Shown: positions 16,189-25,950 of the stretch, piece by piece
Position numbering within the stretch: position 1 is the stretch's first letter
How the letters are laid out: every line of letters begins with the position of its first letter
Assembly: GCF_017303375.1 (NCBI RefSeq)
Contig: NZ_JAFKOH010000007.1
Span: 62,001-126,000, forward strand
Reading direction: 5' to 3'
Source of the DNA: Bacillus sp. NTK074B
GTDB lineage: Bacteria; Bacillota; Bacilli; Bacillales; Bacillaceae_B
Length of the DNA: 64,000 nucleotides
The notes under the pieces: generated by a model
The model's input: the letters and a program-made list of their open reading frames with translations, nothing else
Told to the model about the DNA's origin: nothing
Database searches by the model: none
Program-made: the position numbers and the translations under genes

Positions 16189-17298
16189 ATGTCCCAAGAA
16201 AACAAACGTATCGTCATTAAGATTGGAAGTAGTTCATTGACAAGCTTACATGGAGAAATGAGCCGCAGAAAGCTTGAGCGCCTTGTTGATGAAGTTGTCC
16301 GCTTAAAGGACGACGGTCATGAAGTATTGTTAGTATCATCTGGAGCCGTCGCTGCGGGGTACCGTAAATTGGGTTGCTTGACTCGCCCAAGCTCGTTACC
16401 AGAGAAACAGGCTGCAGCAGCAATCGGTCAAGGACTATTAATAGAAGCGTATTCCGATCTGTTAATTTCAAACGGATACGTAGCTTCTCAAATTCTGATC
16501 ACTCGTAGTGACTTCTCAGATGAAGATCGATATAACAATGCCAGAAACACGATCAATGTTCTACTTGAAAGAGGGATCATTCCCATCGTGAATGAAAATG
16601 ATACCGTAACGATCGATCGTTTAAAGTTTGGAGATAATGATACATTATCTGCGAAAGTCGCAGCGCTTGTTGATGCTGATCAACTGATCATTCTATCGGA
16701 TATTGATGGATTATATGATTCAGATCCACGCAAAAATCCAGATGCTGAACTACTCGAAAGTGTGACTGAAATTACAGAAGATATTGAAGAGATGGCCGGT
16801 GAACCAGGAAGTTCGGTCGGTACCGGTGGCATGAGATCCAAGATTGATGCCTTTAAGATAACAATGGCATCCGGTATCCCTGCATTCCTCGGTAAATCAG
16901 GTAACTCAAATGTCATCTATGATGCTGTTCAGCATACAGCTAAAGGAACCTATTTCGAATCGACGGAAGATTCCGTCAATCTTGACTCTAAAAAGCAGTG
17001 GATTGCGTTCAATTCTGGACCAGAAGGTGAAATCACCATTGATGCAGGGGCAAAAGAACGTATCTTAAAGCAAAAAGAGAGTCTGACCATCGATGACATA
17101 TATACGGTAAAAGGCCGCTTTGATAAAGGTGCAGTCGTTCGGATTCTGGATAATCGCAATGAAGAGATTGGACTTGGAATGGTTAATTATCGATCAGGTC
17201 AGTTGAAAAACCCGGCAGAAATCAAAGCAGATGAAATTGTAGTGGAAATTGATCACCTTGTATGTCATGTTGAAGTACCTATTCCGGTGGGTGTGTAA
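16189..17298 (+). CDS. proB: Glutamate 5-kinase with PUA domain
   Basis: 369 residues. The N-terminal amino-acid-kinase domain shows VIKIGSSSLTS, LLVSSGAVAAGYRKLG, IPIVNENDTVTIDRLKFGDND and VGTGGMRSKIDAFKIT. The C-terminal hundred residues (IDAGAKERILKQKESL to YRSGQLKNPAEIKADEIVVE) form a PUA domain. It phosphorylates glutamate as the first step of proline synthesis and is normally feedback-inhibited by proline; in Bacillus the osmostress isoform ProJ is the counterpart in this operon order. An AGGAGTG site precedes the ATG. It lies 115 bases after proI. Confidence 0.93.
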   Translation: MSQENKRIVIKIGSSSLTSLHGEMSRRKLERLVDEVVRLKDDGHEVLLVSSGAVAAGYRKLGCLTRPSSLPEKQAAAAIGQGLLIEAYSDLLISNGYVASQILITRSDFSDEDRYNNARNTINVLLERGIIPIVNENDTVTIDRLKFGDNDTLSAKVAALVDADQLIILSDIDGLYDSDPRKNPDAELLESVTEITEDIEEMAGEPGSSVGTGGMRSKIDAFKITMASGIPAFLGKSGNSNVIYDAVQHTAKGTYFESTEDSVNLDSKKQWIAFNSGPEGEITIDAGAKERILKQKESLTIDDIYTVKGRFDKGAVVRILDNRNEEIGLGMVNYRSGQLKNPAEIKADEIVVEIDHLVCHVEVPIPVGV

Positions 17299-17385
17299 GA
17301 CAAGGATTTCCTAATGGGAAATTAGTGGACATTTCATCATAAATCAGTAACTAAGATAGCTTTCAAAAAAATCAGGAGGTATTTG

Positions 17386-18648
17386 ATGACTTTAACTGTA
17401 GAAAAAACCGATGTAAAAAAACAAGCGATACTGGCTAAAAAAGCTTCCAAAACACTTAGCATGCTAACAACTGAGCAAAAAAATAACGCCTTGCATACCT
17501 TGGCCGATCATTTAGAGGCGAACTATGAATCGATCCTAAAGCAAAACGAAATGGACCTTGATAGAGGAAGAGAAAAAGGATTTGAAGCAGCCTTTATGGA
17601 TCGGTTATCCCTTTCAAAGGAGCGGATCGAAGACTTTGCGAACGGTCTTCGCCAAGTAGCTGATCTTGATGATCCAACCGGAAGAGTGGTTTCAGACTGG
17701 ACGCTCGAAAACCAGCTGCAAGTGCAAAAAGTGACAGTACCGCTTGGTGTCATTGGAATGATCTATGAAGCTCGCCCTAATGTAACGGTTGATGCTACTG
17801 GACTTGCTTTAAAATCCGGTAATGCCATCGTTTTGAAGGGTGGTTCAAATGCCATCACGTCGAATAAAGCGATTGTGGACGTCATGCATAAAGCATTGGA
17901 ACAAACAGATATCCCGAGTGATGCCGTTCAATTCATCAACACAACAGATCGTGAGGCAACAAGTGAATTATTCACAATGAAAGAACATATAGATGTGTTA
18001 ATTCCACGTGGTGGTGGTGCTTTGATTAATGCCGTTGTCAATAATGCTACCGTTCCTGTTCTTGAAACAGGCGTGGGGAATTGTCATATTTACATCGATA
18101 GTGAAGCAAACCCGGAAAAGGCACTCAACATCATCATAAATGCGAAAACCGATCGTCCAGCGGTTTGTAACGCTGCTGAAACCGTCATTTTACACGAAGA
18201 ATGGTTTAATGAGAATAAAGATGCTTTCGTCAAAAAGCTTAAAGAACACAATGTAGCCATCCACGGAGATGAAAAAGTGGTTGAAGCAATCTCAGATGCA
18301 AAGCTTGCAGGAGAAGAGGACTGGGCGAACGAATATTTAAGTCTCGATATTGCCGTTAAAGTTGTGTCTGCAATGGATGAAGCGGTTGACCATATTGAAC
18401 AATATGGAACCAAGCATTCAGAAGCCATCGTGACAGAAAATAATGATACAGCGAAAAAGTTCATGATGCTCGTTGATGCTGCCGCACTTTATCATAATGC
18501 TTCTACGCGTTTCACAGATGGAGGGGCATTAGGGTTCGGAGCTGAAATTGGTATTTCCACTCAGAAACTGCACGCGAGAGGACCAATGGGGCTTCCGGCA
18601 TTGACAACAGTAAAGTATATGATGCATGGAACAGGACAAATTCGATAA
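17386..18648 (+). CDS. proA: Glutamate-5-semialdehyde dehydrogenase
   Basis: 420-residue member of the aldehyde-dehydrogenase superfamily that reduces glutamyl-5-phosphate to the semialdehyde. Clear motifs are PLGVIGMIYEARPNVTVDATG, LKGGSNAITSNKAIV, VLIPRGGGALINAVVNNATVPV, the catalytic region DRPAVCNAAETVILH and TDGGALGFGAEIGISTQKLHARGPMG. The ATG at 17386 follows AGGAGG at good spacing; a TTG one codon earlier is less likely. It completes the proI-proB-proA unit and is followed by a strong terminator. Confidence 0.95.
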   Translation: MTLTVEKTDVKKQAILAKKASKTLSMLTTEQKNNALHTLADHLEANYESILKQNEMDLDRGREKGFEAAFMDRLSLSKERIEDFANGLRQVADLDDPTGRVVSDWTLENQLQVQKVTVPLGVIGMIYEARPNVTVDATGLALKSGNAIVLKGGSNAITSNKAIVDVMHKALEQTDIPSDAVQFINTTDREATSELFTMKEHIDVLIPRGGGALINAVVNNATVPVLETGVGNCHIYIDSEANPEKALNIIINAKTDRPAVCNAAETVILHEEWFNENKDAFVKKLKEHNVAIHGDEKVVEAISDAKLAGEEDWANEYLSLDIAVKVVSAMDEAVDHIEQYGTKHSEAIVTENNDTAKKFMMLVDAAALYHNASTRFTDGGALGFGAEIGISTQKLHARGPMGLPALTTVKYMMHGTGQIR

Positions 18649-18658
18649 AATGTATGAC

Positions 18659-18692
18659 AAAAGCGCATGAGTTTCTTCATGCGCTTTTTTGC
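18659..18692 (+). terminator. Terminator of the proline operon
   Basis: AAAAGCGCATGA pairs with TCATGCGCTTTT around a short loop and ends in a T run. A minus-strand gene converges on it, and the A-rich flank permits use on both strands. Confidence 0.88.
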
Positions 18693-18706
18693 GTTCTAGA
18701 GGGAAT

Positions 18707-19453
18707 TTAACCCGATTCCCGCAGGAAATCATGTAAGCCCCTAATGGTGTGAACTTCCTTTTGATAACATATTCTCAAAAGGATCTCGAAGATTTCAGCC
18801 GTCATGATGGCATCATTCAAAGCATGATGCCGAGCTCGATCCTGAATATTGAAATGCTCTACAAGCATATCCAAATAGCAGTCTTCTCTGCCCAGTAATC
18901 CATTAGCAAGGGCAAAAGAATCGACAAACTCCGGGTCGAATGAAGGAAGCTCCCACTTATTTATCCTTTTTTGAAGAAAATTAATATCAAAGCTTGCAGG
19001 GTGAGCAACTAGAATCGTTCCTTTGCTGTATTCTATAAAACGCTCCAGACCTATTGGCAGTGTAACCCCATTTAAAAAGTCTTTGCGCCTGAGGCCCGTA
19101 AAACGTTTGGTTTTCCTGGAGACCGTTTGAAGCGGATCGATTACCTGATAGAAAGTATCGTCTCTTTGAACTTCTCCCTCCTTGACCTTCACTGCGCCTA
19201 TGGAAATGATTTCATCACCAACCTCCGGAAAAAATCCGGTCGTTTCAAGGTCGAAGATGGTAAAGCTACAATGGAATAAGTGCTTCTTTTGAAGAGTTGG
19301 TTTTTCTTCTTCAAATTGTTTAAGGGCGCGAGAAAGCTTATGGTAGGATAGCTTTTCTTTCTCGCGCTTTACTTGATAACGAAAGAAAAATTGCTGCCAT
19401 AAATAATACTTAATTATCCGATAGCCTACATTTATGCCTATATCATCCATCAA
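18707..19453 (-). CDS. DnaQ-like 3'-5' exonuclease (DEDDh)
   Basis: 248 residues. After an about 65-residue basic N-terminal extension comes an exonuclease domain with FDLETTGF (motif I), VAHPASFDINFL (motif II) and HHALNDAIMTAEIF (motif III, DEDDh type), matching the proofreading epsilon/exonuclease family. It shares an ATGA overlap with the cNMP/CBS/DUF294 gene upstream on the same strand, so the two are translationally coupled. The same pairing of a DUF294 protein with a DnaQ-like exonuclease occurs in other bacteria. It is not part of the replicative polymerase, whose Bacillus form has its own exonuclease. Confidence 0.85.
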   Translation of the reverse strand: MMDDIGINVGYRIIKYYLWQQFFFRYQVKREKEKLSYHKLSRALKQFEEEKPTLQKKHLFHCSFTIFDLETTGFFPEVGDEIISIGAVKVKEGEVQRDDTFYQVIDPLQTVSRKTKRFTGLRRKDFLNGVTLPIGLERFIEYSKGTILVAHPASFDINFLQKRINKWELPSFDPEFVDSFALANGLLGREDCYLDMLVEHFNIQDRARHHALNDAIMTAEIFEILLRICYQKEVHTIRGLHDFLRESG

Positions 19454-21366
19454 ACCACCCGATTCCTGTTAAAACTGATTTCCATTACCTGCTGGAGTCG
19501 ATTGGCGATCTGGATGGATTCCTTTAACTTTTGACGGTCTTCTTTCGAAAGGGTACGGACATCTATATCATTACTCAATGGTTTTCCTTCACTAAGTTCC
19601 AAAAGGTTCTGTTTTGTCCTTAATGATAGGAGGATGTGCATGGCTGTTTTCACATTTTCTGCATCTCTGGGGTGAAAGGCCTGTAATTTTTTTAATGCCT
19701 GTACCCTTTTAATCGTATTCACTTCTTTGATCCCGTATTTGACAGAGTGAATTCGAATCATGTTGACGATTTGTAAAAGGCCTGACTTCTTAATATTGAA
19801 TAAATGATTTTTGGGCTTAAGGTTGACACGCCCCAACGGACCGACGGGGAGCTTGAACCTAAGGGCGTCTTTTCGTAATAGTTGTTGCATATTAAGAGAT
19901 CGTTTTGACTTTTCTGTCAGGTAATTTCGTATCTCCTCAGCAATGGAGTAGTCGCCATAGATCGGTCGGAAGTCATAAAACATGGTGATATTCTGTATTT
20001 CCTGTGCGTCCATTTCGTGAAGCCACTCATCAATCGCCTTCTTCCAATCCGTATAAGATCTTTTCCACTTTTGCTCCTTCGCCATGATTCCACCTGTACA
20101 CTCCGTAAATCCGCAGGCAGCAAGTTTTTGGTTTAGTTTTTCAGTGAAAGCTTGAAAATAGTGATCGACTTTCTTCAGGTCGGATAAATGATTATAATCA
20201 TCAAGAATAATTCCATTATCCTGATCTGTGTGGAATCCCTGCTCACTCCGTCCCTGACTCCCCATCACGATGAAGCAATAATTGATTGGAGCGGACCCAA
20301 ACCCTTCCTGCCTCATTTCTCTTTCACTTAATTGAATGATTTTCCGGTGAAGACGATCATTATAGTTTGAAATGACTTCACATATATCAAATCCAAAACT
20401 GTCTTGTGTCAATAGGTCTTGGATGAATTGTTGAAAAGTTTCACTCTTTACTGTAGCAAGTTCAACCAATTCATCATTTGTTACAGCCTTTTGAATCTTA
20501 TAGGAAAGATCCAGATAATTTGAATCTTGTATATTGAGGAAAGACGTACTGGTAAGAACCCCAACGACGACATCATTGCGAATGATGGGGACGAAATCCA
20601 CTTCCTCATGCTTGAAGAAGGAAAGGGCTTCATAAGCAAAGGATTCATCCCTGATCCAGAATGGTTTTTCCTTCATCCAGTCCTTTACTTTATCAGAGAC
20701 ACCCGGATTGGTAATATATGAAAGAATTTCCCGCTGGGTAAGGATACCTTGCATTTTTCTATCCTGATTCACCACGACCAAACCGTAAGTATCATGTTCT
20801 TTCATCTTTTCAGCAGCTTCAATAACGGTGGCATCACCATCCATGAAAGTAGGGCTGTCCATCAGAGTATGTACCTTGGTTCTGAATAGGTTGATGTTTT
20901 CATCGTCGGTTTCTGTGGCAGATTTAACTTTAATTTCATCGTAAAGAGTCTTCATTCGATTGCCGATGCTTTCAAAGATGATTTTCGAAAAATCGTTGTT
21001 TTTAGTCATAATGTCTAAAATCCGGTCTTTTTGAATACGGAAAACCGTGCAGTCTTCAATGGCCTGTACCGAAAAAGTCATCTGTCCACTCGTGAGCATG
21101 ATCATGATTCCGATTAGGTCACCCGGGTAATAAAATCGTAATGAGTATTGTTTTCCACTGGACCTATGAAGAACATTCTTTGCAAGGCCAGAGACGAGAA
21201 AGTAAATATCAAGCTCTTCAACCGTTTCATCTTCATGAAATAGAAATTCACCTTTTTTGAAGGTCGTGTATCTGGAGCCGGAAATAATATAATTTAACTG
21301 TTCTGCAGAGAGAACATCAAAGGGATAATGATCCCGTATAATGTGTAGTAATTCCTGCTGATTCAC
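19450..21366 (-). CDS. cNMP-binding, CBS-pair and DUF294 putative nucleotidyltransferase protein
   Basis: 638-residue soluble protein. Residues 1 to about 130 form a cyclic-nucleotide-binding fold (FKKGEFLFHEDETVEELDIY, YYPGDLIGIM). About 165-290 are two CBS motifs (DATVIEAAEKMKEHDTYGLV, GILTQREILSYI, GVLTSTSFLN). About 360-480 carry the DUF294/GlnD-like nucleotidyltransferase motif FIVMGSQGRSEQGFHTDQD with downstream acidic residues. The rest is the DUF294 C-terminal helical region. The family probably transfers a nucleotide to a protein partner under control of adenosyl ligands; the partner is unknown. It is the upstream gene of a two-gene unit with the exonuclease. Confidence 0.85.
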   Translation of the reverse strand: MNQQELLHIIRDHYPFDVLSAEQLNYIISGSRYTTFKKGEFLFHEDETVEELDIYFLVSGLAKNVLHRSSGKQYSLRFYYPGDLIGIMIMLTSGQMTFSVQAIEDCTVFRIQKDRILDIMTKNNDFSKIIFESIGNRMKTLYDEIKVKSATETDDENINLFRTKVHTLMDSPTFMDGDATVIEAAEKMKEHDTYGLVVVNQDRKMQGILTQREILSYITNPGVSDKVKDWMKEKPFWIRDESFAYEALSFFKHEEVDFVPIIRNDVVVGVLTSTSFLNIQDSNYLDLSYKIQKAVTNDELVELATVKSETFQQFIQDLLTQDSFGFDICEVISNYNDRLHRKIIQLSEREMRQEGFGSAPINYCFIVMGSQGRSEQGFHTDQDNGIILDDYNHLSDLKKVDHYFQAFTEKLNQKLAACGFTECTGGIMAKEQKWKRSYTDWKKAIDEWLHEMDAQEIQNITMFYDFRPIYGDYSIAEEIRNYLTEKSKRSLNMQQLLRKDALRFKLPVGPLGRVNLKPKNHLFNIKKSGLLQIVNMIRIHSVKYGIKEVNTIKRVQALKKLQAFHPRDAENVKTAMHILLSLRTKQNLLELSEGKPLSNDIDVRTLSKEDRQKLKESIQIANRLQQVMEISFNRNRVV

Positions 21367-21523
21367 CCGAAAACCTCCCGTTCATTCTGATTCCATAGTA
21401 CTTTACCATAGAATCCCCTAATTTGAAACGATAAAACGAGCTCTATTCAAATAAGAAATCTTAAAATGTCCAGAATGTCTGATTAAGGTGAAGTGTGTGA
21501 CGGATGGGGGACAAAACATTTAA

Positions 21524-22051
21524 TTATCTCTTGACGACGAATTCAGAAGCTCTTAATAAATCAGGAAATATATAATCAGCATCTGTTACAGTAGGGAACT
21601 TGTTAAGTAAGATGGTCGTACATCCCGCTTTCTTGCCGGCCTGAATGTCTACTTCACGATCACCCACCATATAGGATTTCTTAAGATCGAGGTCATATTT
21701 TTCAGCCAGTTTAAACATCATCCCAGGTTCAGGATTTCGGCATTTACACCCCTCATTGGGTTTATGCGTACAGCAGGAGACTTCCTGAATAAAGCCATCC
21801 GCTTTCTTCAATTCATTTAACATATAAGCATGAATCAAATGAAGATCTTCATGGGAAAGAAAACCAAGACCAACGCCACCTTGATTAGTCACGACAAAAA
21901 GAAGGAAGCCTGAATCTGATAATAATTTCACTGCTTCCTGAACTCCTGCAAGGAAATAAAATTGCTCTGGTCGATTGACGAACTTCACTCTATCGGTTTT
22001 TACCTCATTGATTACACCATCACGGTCAAGAAATATCGCTTTCTTCATCAT
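21524..22051 (-). CDS. gmhB: HAD-IIIA phosphatase, GmhB / histidinol-phosphatase-like
   Basis: 175 residues from ATG 22051 (GGGGG ribosome site upstream; an ATG 27 bases earlier is less well placed). The HAD motif I FLDRDGVINE is at the N-terminus, followed by VVTNQGGVGLGFL (motif II), the zinc loop CCTHKPNEGCKCRNPEPGM and KSYMVGDREVDIQAGKKAGC (motifs III/IV). This pattern is that of D,D-heptose 1,7-bisphosphate phosphatases. Bacillaceae use such enzymes for glycan heptose or other sugar phosphates, so the exact substrate is uncertain. No linked heptose genes are seen here. Confidence 0.8.
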   Translation of the reverse strand: MMKKAIFLDRDGVINEVKTDRVKFVNRPEQFYFLAGVQEAVKLLSDSGFLLFVVTNQGGVGLGFLSHEDLHLIHAYMLNELKKADGFIQEVSCCTHKPNEGCKCRNPEPGMMFKLAEKYDLDLKKSYMVGDREVDIQAGKKAGCTTILLNKFPTVTDADYIFPDLLRASEFVVKR

Positions 22052-22214
22052 TAATCCCCCTAGTTCGATAAAATTCATCAGGAAGTTTCAGTGCTTTGTC
22101 GGTTCTTGCGGTTTCCGAGGAAATAATAACAGAGTATTCTGTCATCTATTTGTGTAAACATTACTTCATTATAAAATCATAAAGAGATCCGGTGCTGACT
22201 CCGGATCCCATCCT

Positions 22215-23408
22215 TTATAATTTGCGGATAAAAGCGACCTTTAGATAGTCGCTCTGCTTATATTGCCTCAGTGTTTTAAAATCCTCCGGAAGCGTAAATT
22301 CTTCTAGGATTTGATATTTCCCATTTGTTTCTTTAAATGCCGTCTCGACAAAGCCCTTGAACTTCTTCATATTGAAGGTACTGCAGTTTGTGGAGGCCAC
22401 GATGGTCCCGCCCTTTTCAGTGATGGCAATCGCTTCCTTCAATAAATCTTTATAATCCTTTGCAGCACTGAATGTATGTTTCTTTGAACGTGCGAAGCTT
22501 GGTGGATCTAATATGACCAAATCGAAAGAGAGTTCTTTTTTTACAGCATATTTGAAGTATTTAAAGACATCTTCAACGATGATATTCTGAGCTTCATAAT
22601 CGATATCATTTATGCTGAACTGTTCGATTGTTTTACTTAAGCTGCGATTTGCCAGGTCAACGCTGGTTGTTTCAGTGGCGCCCCCGAGAGCAGCGAAAAC
22701 AGAAAAGGCACCTGTATAGGAGAATGTATTTAAAACCCTCTTACCTTCAGAATATCCGTCACGTATTCTCTTTCGAACTTCCCGTTGATCAAGGAATACC
22801 CCAACCATTGCTCCATCATTTAAATAGATGGCAAATTTAACACCATTTTCTTTAACAAGGAGGGGGAAAGAAGGGCGCGTTCCTTCGACGAAATCATCCG
22901 CCTCTAAGTATTTCCCTTCTTGCGCGAACCTTTTTTTTTGGTAAATACCTTTAAAATCGGTCAATTTCCTTAATGCTTCCATTACATCTTCGTGAAAAGA
23001 ATAGGCGCCTTCCGAGTACCATTGAATGAGATAAAATCCGGCAAAGTAATCTATAGTCAAGCCTCCGAAACCATCGCCTTCTCCGTTGAATACTCTGAAT
23101 GCAGTTGTATCCTCACTATAGTAGAAGTGAAGACGCTGATTGATGGCAGCTTGAAGCTTCTTATATATGAAGCCCTTATCGATATTTTCATGTTCTTTCC
23201 AGGTTAAAAGCCAGCCGATTCCTTTATTTTGGAGTCCGAAATAACCTTTTGCAATGAAATGATTGTTGTTGTCGACAAGTCTGAAGATATCACCATCTTG
23301 TAAATTCTGAATCGACGTTGTCACATGATCTTTATTTAATAGGGGAAACCCTTTTTGGAATTGTGATATGTATTTTGGGTGTGCTTTCACTACTATTTCT
23401 TTTGTCAT
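22215..23408 (-). CDS. rlmI: RlmI-type class I SAM-dependent rRNA methyltransferase
   Basis: 397 residues. The N-terminal PUA domain (VVKAHPKYISQFQKGFP to KGYFGLQNKGIGWLL) is followed by the domain containing FNGEGDGFGGLTIDYF. The Rossmann methyltransferase has VLNTFSYTGAFSVFAALGGA (SAM-binding motif I), VILDPPSFARSKKH (catalytic NPPY-like motif) and ASTNCSTFNMKKF. RlmI methylates C1962 of 23S rRNA in E. coli; the Bacillus counterparts (YwbD, YloM-like) are inferred to act on rRNA. It stands alone. Confidence 0.88.
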   Translation of the reverse strand: MTKEIVVKAHPKYISQFQKGFPLLNKDHVTTSIQNLQDGDIFRLVDNNNHFIAKGYFGLQNKGIGWLLTWKEHENIDKGFIYKKLQAAINQRLHFYYSEDTTAFRVFNGEGDGFGGLTIDYFAGFYLIQWYSEGAYSFHEDVMEALRKLTDFKGIYQKKRFAQEGKYLEADDFVEGTRPSFPLLVKENGVKFAIYLNDGAMVGVFLDQREVRKRIRDGYSEGKRVLNTFSYTGAFSVFAALGGATETTSVDLANRSLSKTIEQFSINDIDYEAQNIIVEDVFKYFKYAVKKELSFDLVILDPPSFARSKKHTFSAAKDYKDLLKEAIAITEKGGTIVASTNCSTFNMKKFKGFVETAFKETNGKYQILEEFTLPEDFKTLRQYKQSDYLKVAFIRKL

Positions 23409-23479
23409 TCAACTCATCCTAACCTATTGGTTTAGTCTTGTGTAGTATAGAACGTATAGGTGAATTTCGCAACTTCAAT

Positions 23480-23522
23480 AAAAAAATTCCCTCTGAAAAA
23501 TGGATCCATTCTTCAGAGGGAA
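23480..23522 (-). terminator. Terminator of the lipase-like gene
   Basis: On the minus strand TTCCCTCTGAA pairs with TTCAGAGGGAA and is followed by TTTTTTTATTG, just after the stop of the alpha/beta hydrolase gene. Confidence 0.88.
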
Positions 23523-23534
23523 GCAGTGCTATTT

Positions 23535-24371
23535 TTAATTACTCCATAAGTAATCTCCTACAAGCCGGTCTACTTTGACGGTCTCATGTAAGCCACTGTG
23601 GGAAATAGAAGGGTCATAAACAATTTGAGACTGGAATGAATTGTTTTGGAAAATAAGTTCACCGCCTAGTGCACTTTGTACATTTACTACGTCATCTCCA
23701 GACCCTGCGATGGAGAATACCTCAATATCTGCAGGGATCATATGGCGATTGATCGACATTTCTTTTAATGCACGTGATTCAGGCTTTAAATCAATAACGG
23801 CTGCACCGGTATTGATTTGATTATATGATTCCTTTGTAACACCGTAGAAAGGGGTTGCGATTGTAATGAATTTATGGGTTTTTGGAACAAACGAGCTATC
23901 GTTTGTATCTTCGAGATATTTCGTTGAAGCAAGTCCACCCATTGAATGTGCAACAATATTGACGTTAGACACATTAAATTGATGATGCAGAAGCTTCAAG
24001 GCATTCTCGAGCCAAATACTTTGTTTATCAAGTGAAGCCCGATTATTTTCGAAAATGACTTGAACAAGGGGAGGGCTAGTGGGATTGTCAGGTATAGAAC
24101 CTTTGTATCTGACGCTCCCGGAATCGGACACTGTGATTTCCATCGTTTTTTGTCCCCATCCGTGCTGGTTCTCAAAACGGTCCAGCATGGTTCTGAAAGA
24201 ATTATATGTACCTTTGTACCCGTGCACAAAAACTGTAGGGTATTTTTCTTCTGCGGTTAACGGTTTTTCACGGGATTGCACATTCGTAGTGCGAAACATT
24301 GTATATAAAATGAGGAAGGCGATGATGAATAGCCCGCTCCAAAGAAAGGATCGTTTATAGTTTACTGACAA
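23535..24371 (-). CDS. Membrane-anchored or secreted alpha/beta hydrolase (DUF915)
   Basis: 278 residues with an N-terminal membrane segment (FLWSGLFIIAFLILYTMF) and an extracellular alpha/beta-hydrolase domain: oxyanion region FVHGYKGTYNSF, nucleophile elbow VAHSMGGLAS (Ser), and a likely His in SHSGLHETV near the end. The layout matches the DUF915 lipase-like family of Gram-positives. It may be a cell-surface esterase; no substrate can be deduced. It is a single-gene unit with its own terminator. Confidence 0.82.
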   Translation of the reverse strand: MSVNYKRSFLWSGLFIIAFLILYTMFRTTNVQSREKPLTAEEKYPTVFVHGYKGTYNSFRTMLDRFENQHGWGQKTMEITVSDSGSVRYKGSIPDNPTSPPLVQVIFENNRASLDKQSIWLENALKLLHHQFNVSNVNIVAHSMGGLASTKYLEDTNDSSFVPKTHKFITIATPFYGVTKESYNQINTGAAVIDLKPESRALKEMSINRHMIPADIEVFSIAGSGDDVVNVQSALGGELIFQNNSFQSQIVYDPSISHSGLHETVKVDRLVGDYLWSN

Positions 24372-24535
24372 GAAAATCGCTCCTTTAAAAGTTATACTTC
24401 TATTGTAATGTATACGTGAAGTATTGAATATGTTAAAAAAGAAATTTGTTTGTCATATTCTATGTAACTTTTTCCAATGTTGGTACTTTGTTTCTTTTAT
24501 ATAGGAAATGTGTAGAATAAAGAAGATTTCATAAG

Positions 24536-24568
24536 AAAAAGGCTTAAATGTGAAACATTTAAGCCTTT
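24536..24568 (-). terminator. Terminator of the M29 aminopeptidase gene
   Basis: GGCTTAAATG pairs with CATTTAAGCC, followed on the minus strand by TTTTTCTT. Confidence 0.85.
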
Positions 24569-24596
24569 AACATTAGTCTGCCAAAAACCTTTCATT

Positions 24597-25829
24597 TTAA
24601 ACCCAATCACCATCTTTAAAAACCGGTTCCACTGTACCGTCTTCTTTCTCACCATCAATATTCAATTCAGGGGATCCGATCATAAAATCAACATGAATCA
24701 TACTTTCATTGTAGCCAATTTCCTTTAGTTGTTCAGCTGTCTTGGATTTACCGTCTTCGATGCAGACGGGAAGGGCTCTGCCCAGGGCTAAATGACAGGA
24801 GGCATTTTCATCAAAAAGCGTATTATTAAAAATAATGTTGGTATTTGAAATAGGTGAGTCATGAGGAACTAGTGCGACTTCTCCTAAGTAAGACGCGCCT
24901 TCATCTGTTTCAAGAAGGTTTTTTAAAGTTTCGTAACCTTCTTCAGCTGAGAATTCAACTACTTTTCCTTCCTTGAAGGTTAATGAAAAGTTCTTGATAA
25001 GCGTACCGCTGTAATTAAGCGGCTTAGTGCTTGAAACTACACCGTTGACTCCATATTTGACTGGAATTGAAAACACTTCTTCCGTTGGGAGATTCGGCAC
25101 AAACGGGATGCCTTTATCATTGGTGAATTGAGCACTGATCCATTTGGTTTGTGGGTGGAATTCGATGGTCAGGTCTGTCCCCGGACCTTTGTAATGAAGC
25201 TTTTTGTATTTACCTTCATTTAGTTTGTCTGCTTTTTTATTCAGGTGACGGATATGTGCTTCCCAGAGGTCCACGGCGTTTTCTTGATCGGTTCTGGTTG
25301 TATAGAAGATATTTTCCCATAATTTGGTGAAAGCCTCTTCTTGAGGAAGCTCAGGGAAAACAGTCTGAGCCCATTCAGTTGTTGGGATTGCTGCGATTAA
25401 CCAGCTTATTTTACCCCCGCCGATATAAGCTGAAAAGTCTTTCATAGCCTCCGCTGAAGTCCTGTTCAACAATGCAACCCGTGCCGGATCTGTATCTCTT
25501 AGGAGAGACGGGTTCGGGGCTGCTAAGTTTAGTAAGGCGACATTGTTTTCCGCCATTTCGATATATCCTTTTGCTTTCCAGCGAGGGAACGCTTTCAACC
25601 CCTTTTCAGAGGACTTCTCCAAGCGGATTTTTTTCAGCTCTTCATCATAGAAGTCGGTTAATACGTTCACGGCACCGGCTTCATATGCTTTCTCGGTAAC
25701 CAGTCGAACAAACTCGTATGAGGTGATGGGTGCAGAGATCAGAAGTTCCTGGTCCTTTTGCAGGTTCAATCCCACCTGAACGATTAAATCTGCATATCTT
25801 TCTAAGTTTTTCTCAAATGATAATTTCAT
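24597..25829 (-). CDS. M29-family metallo-aminopeptidase
   Basis: 410 residues from ATG 25829, whose GGGGG ribosome site and MKLSFEKNLERYADLIVQVGL start match the M29 (AmpS/PepS, thermophilic aminopeptidase) family; upstream in-frame codons are not used. Conserved metal-site regions include TDLTIEFHPQTKWISAQF, PNLPTEEVFSIPVKYGVNG, SYLGEVALVPHDSPIS and DENASCHLALGRA, ending in HVDFMIGSPELNIDG. It removes N-terminal amino acids from cytoplasmic peptides using two divalent metals. It stands alone with its own terminator. Confidence 0.92.
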   Translation of the reverse strand: MKLSFEKNLERYADLIVQVGLNLQKDQELLISAPITSYEFVRLVTEKAYEAGAVNVLTDFYDEELKKIRLEKSSEKGLKAFPRWKAKGYIEMAENNVALLNLAAPNPSLLRDTDPARVALLNRTSAEAMKDFSAYIGGGKISWLIAAIPTTEWAQTVFPELPQEEAFTKLWENIFYTTRTDQENAVDLWEAHIRHLNKKADKLNEGKYKKLHYKGPGTDLTIEFHPQTKWISAQFTNDKGIPFVPNLPTEEVFSIPVKYGVNGVVSSTKPLNYSGTLIKNFSLTFKEGKVVEFSAEEGYETLKNLLETDEGASYLGEVALVPHDSPISNTNIIFNNTLFDENASCHLALGRALPVCIEDGKSKTAEQLKEIGYNESMIHVDFMIGSPELNIDGEKEDGTVEPVFKDGDWV

Positions 25830-25950
25830 TTGGTAATCCCCCTTATTTATGTATTCATCATTAACTATATCTCTTTTGTCAGAAAATTTCATTGAATAAT
25901 ATAGATTTTTAATCAAAAGCTAAAGCTAGCATTATAAAGGATGTGAAGGA

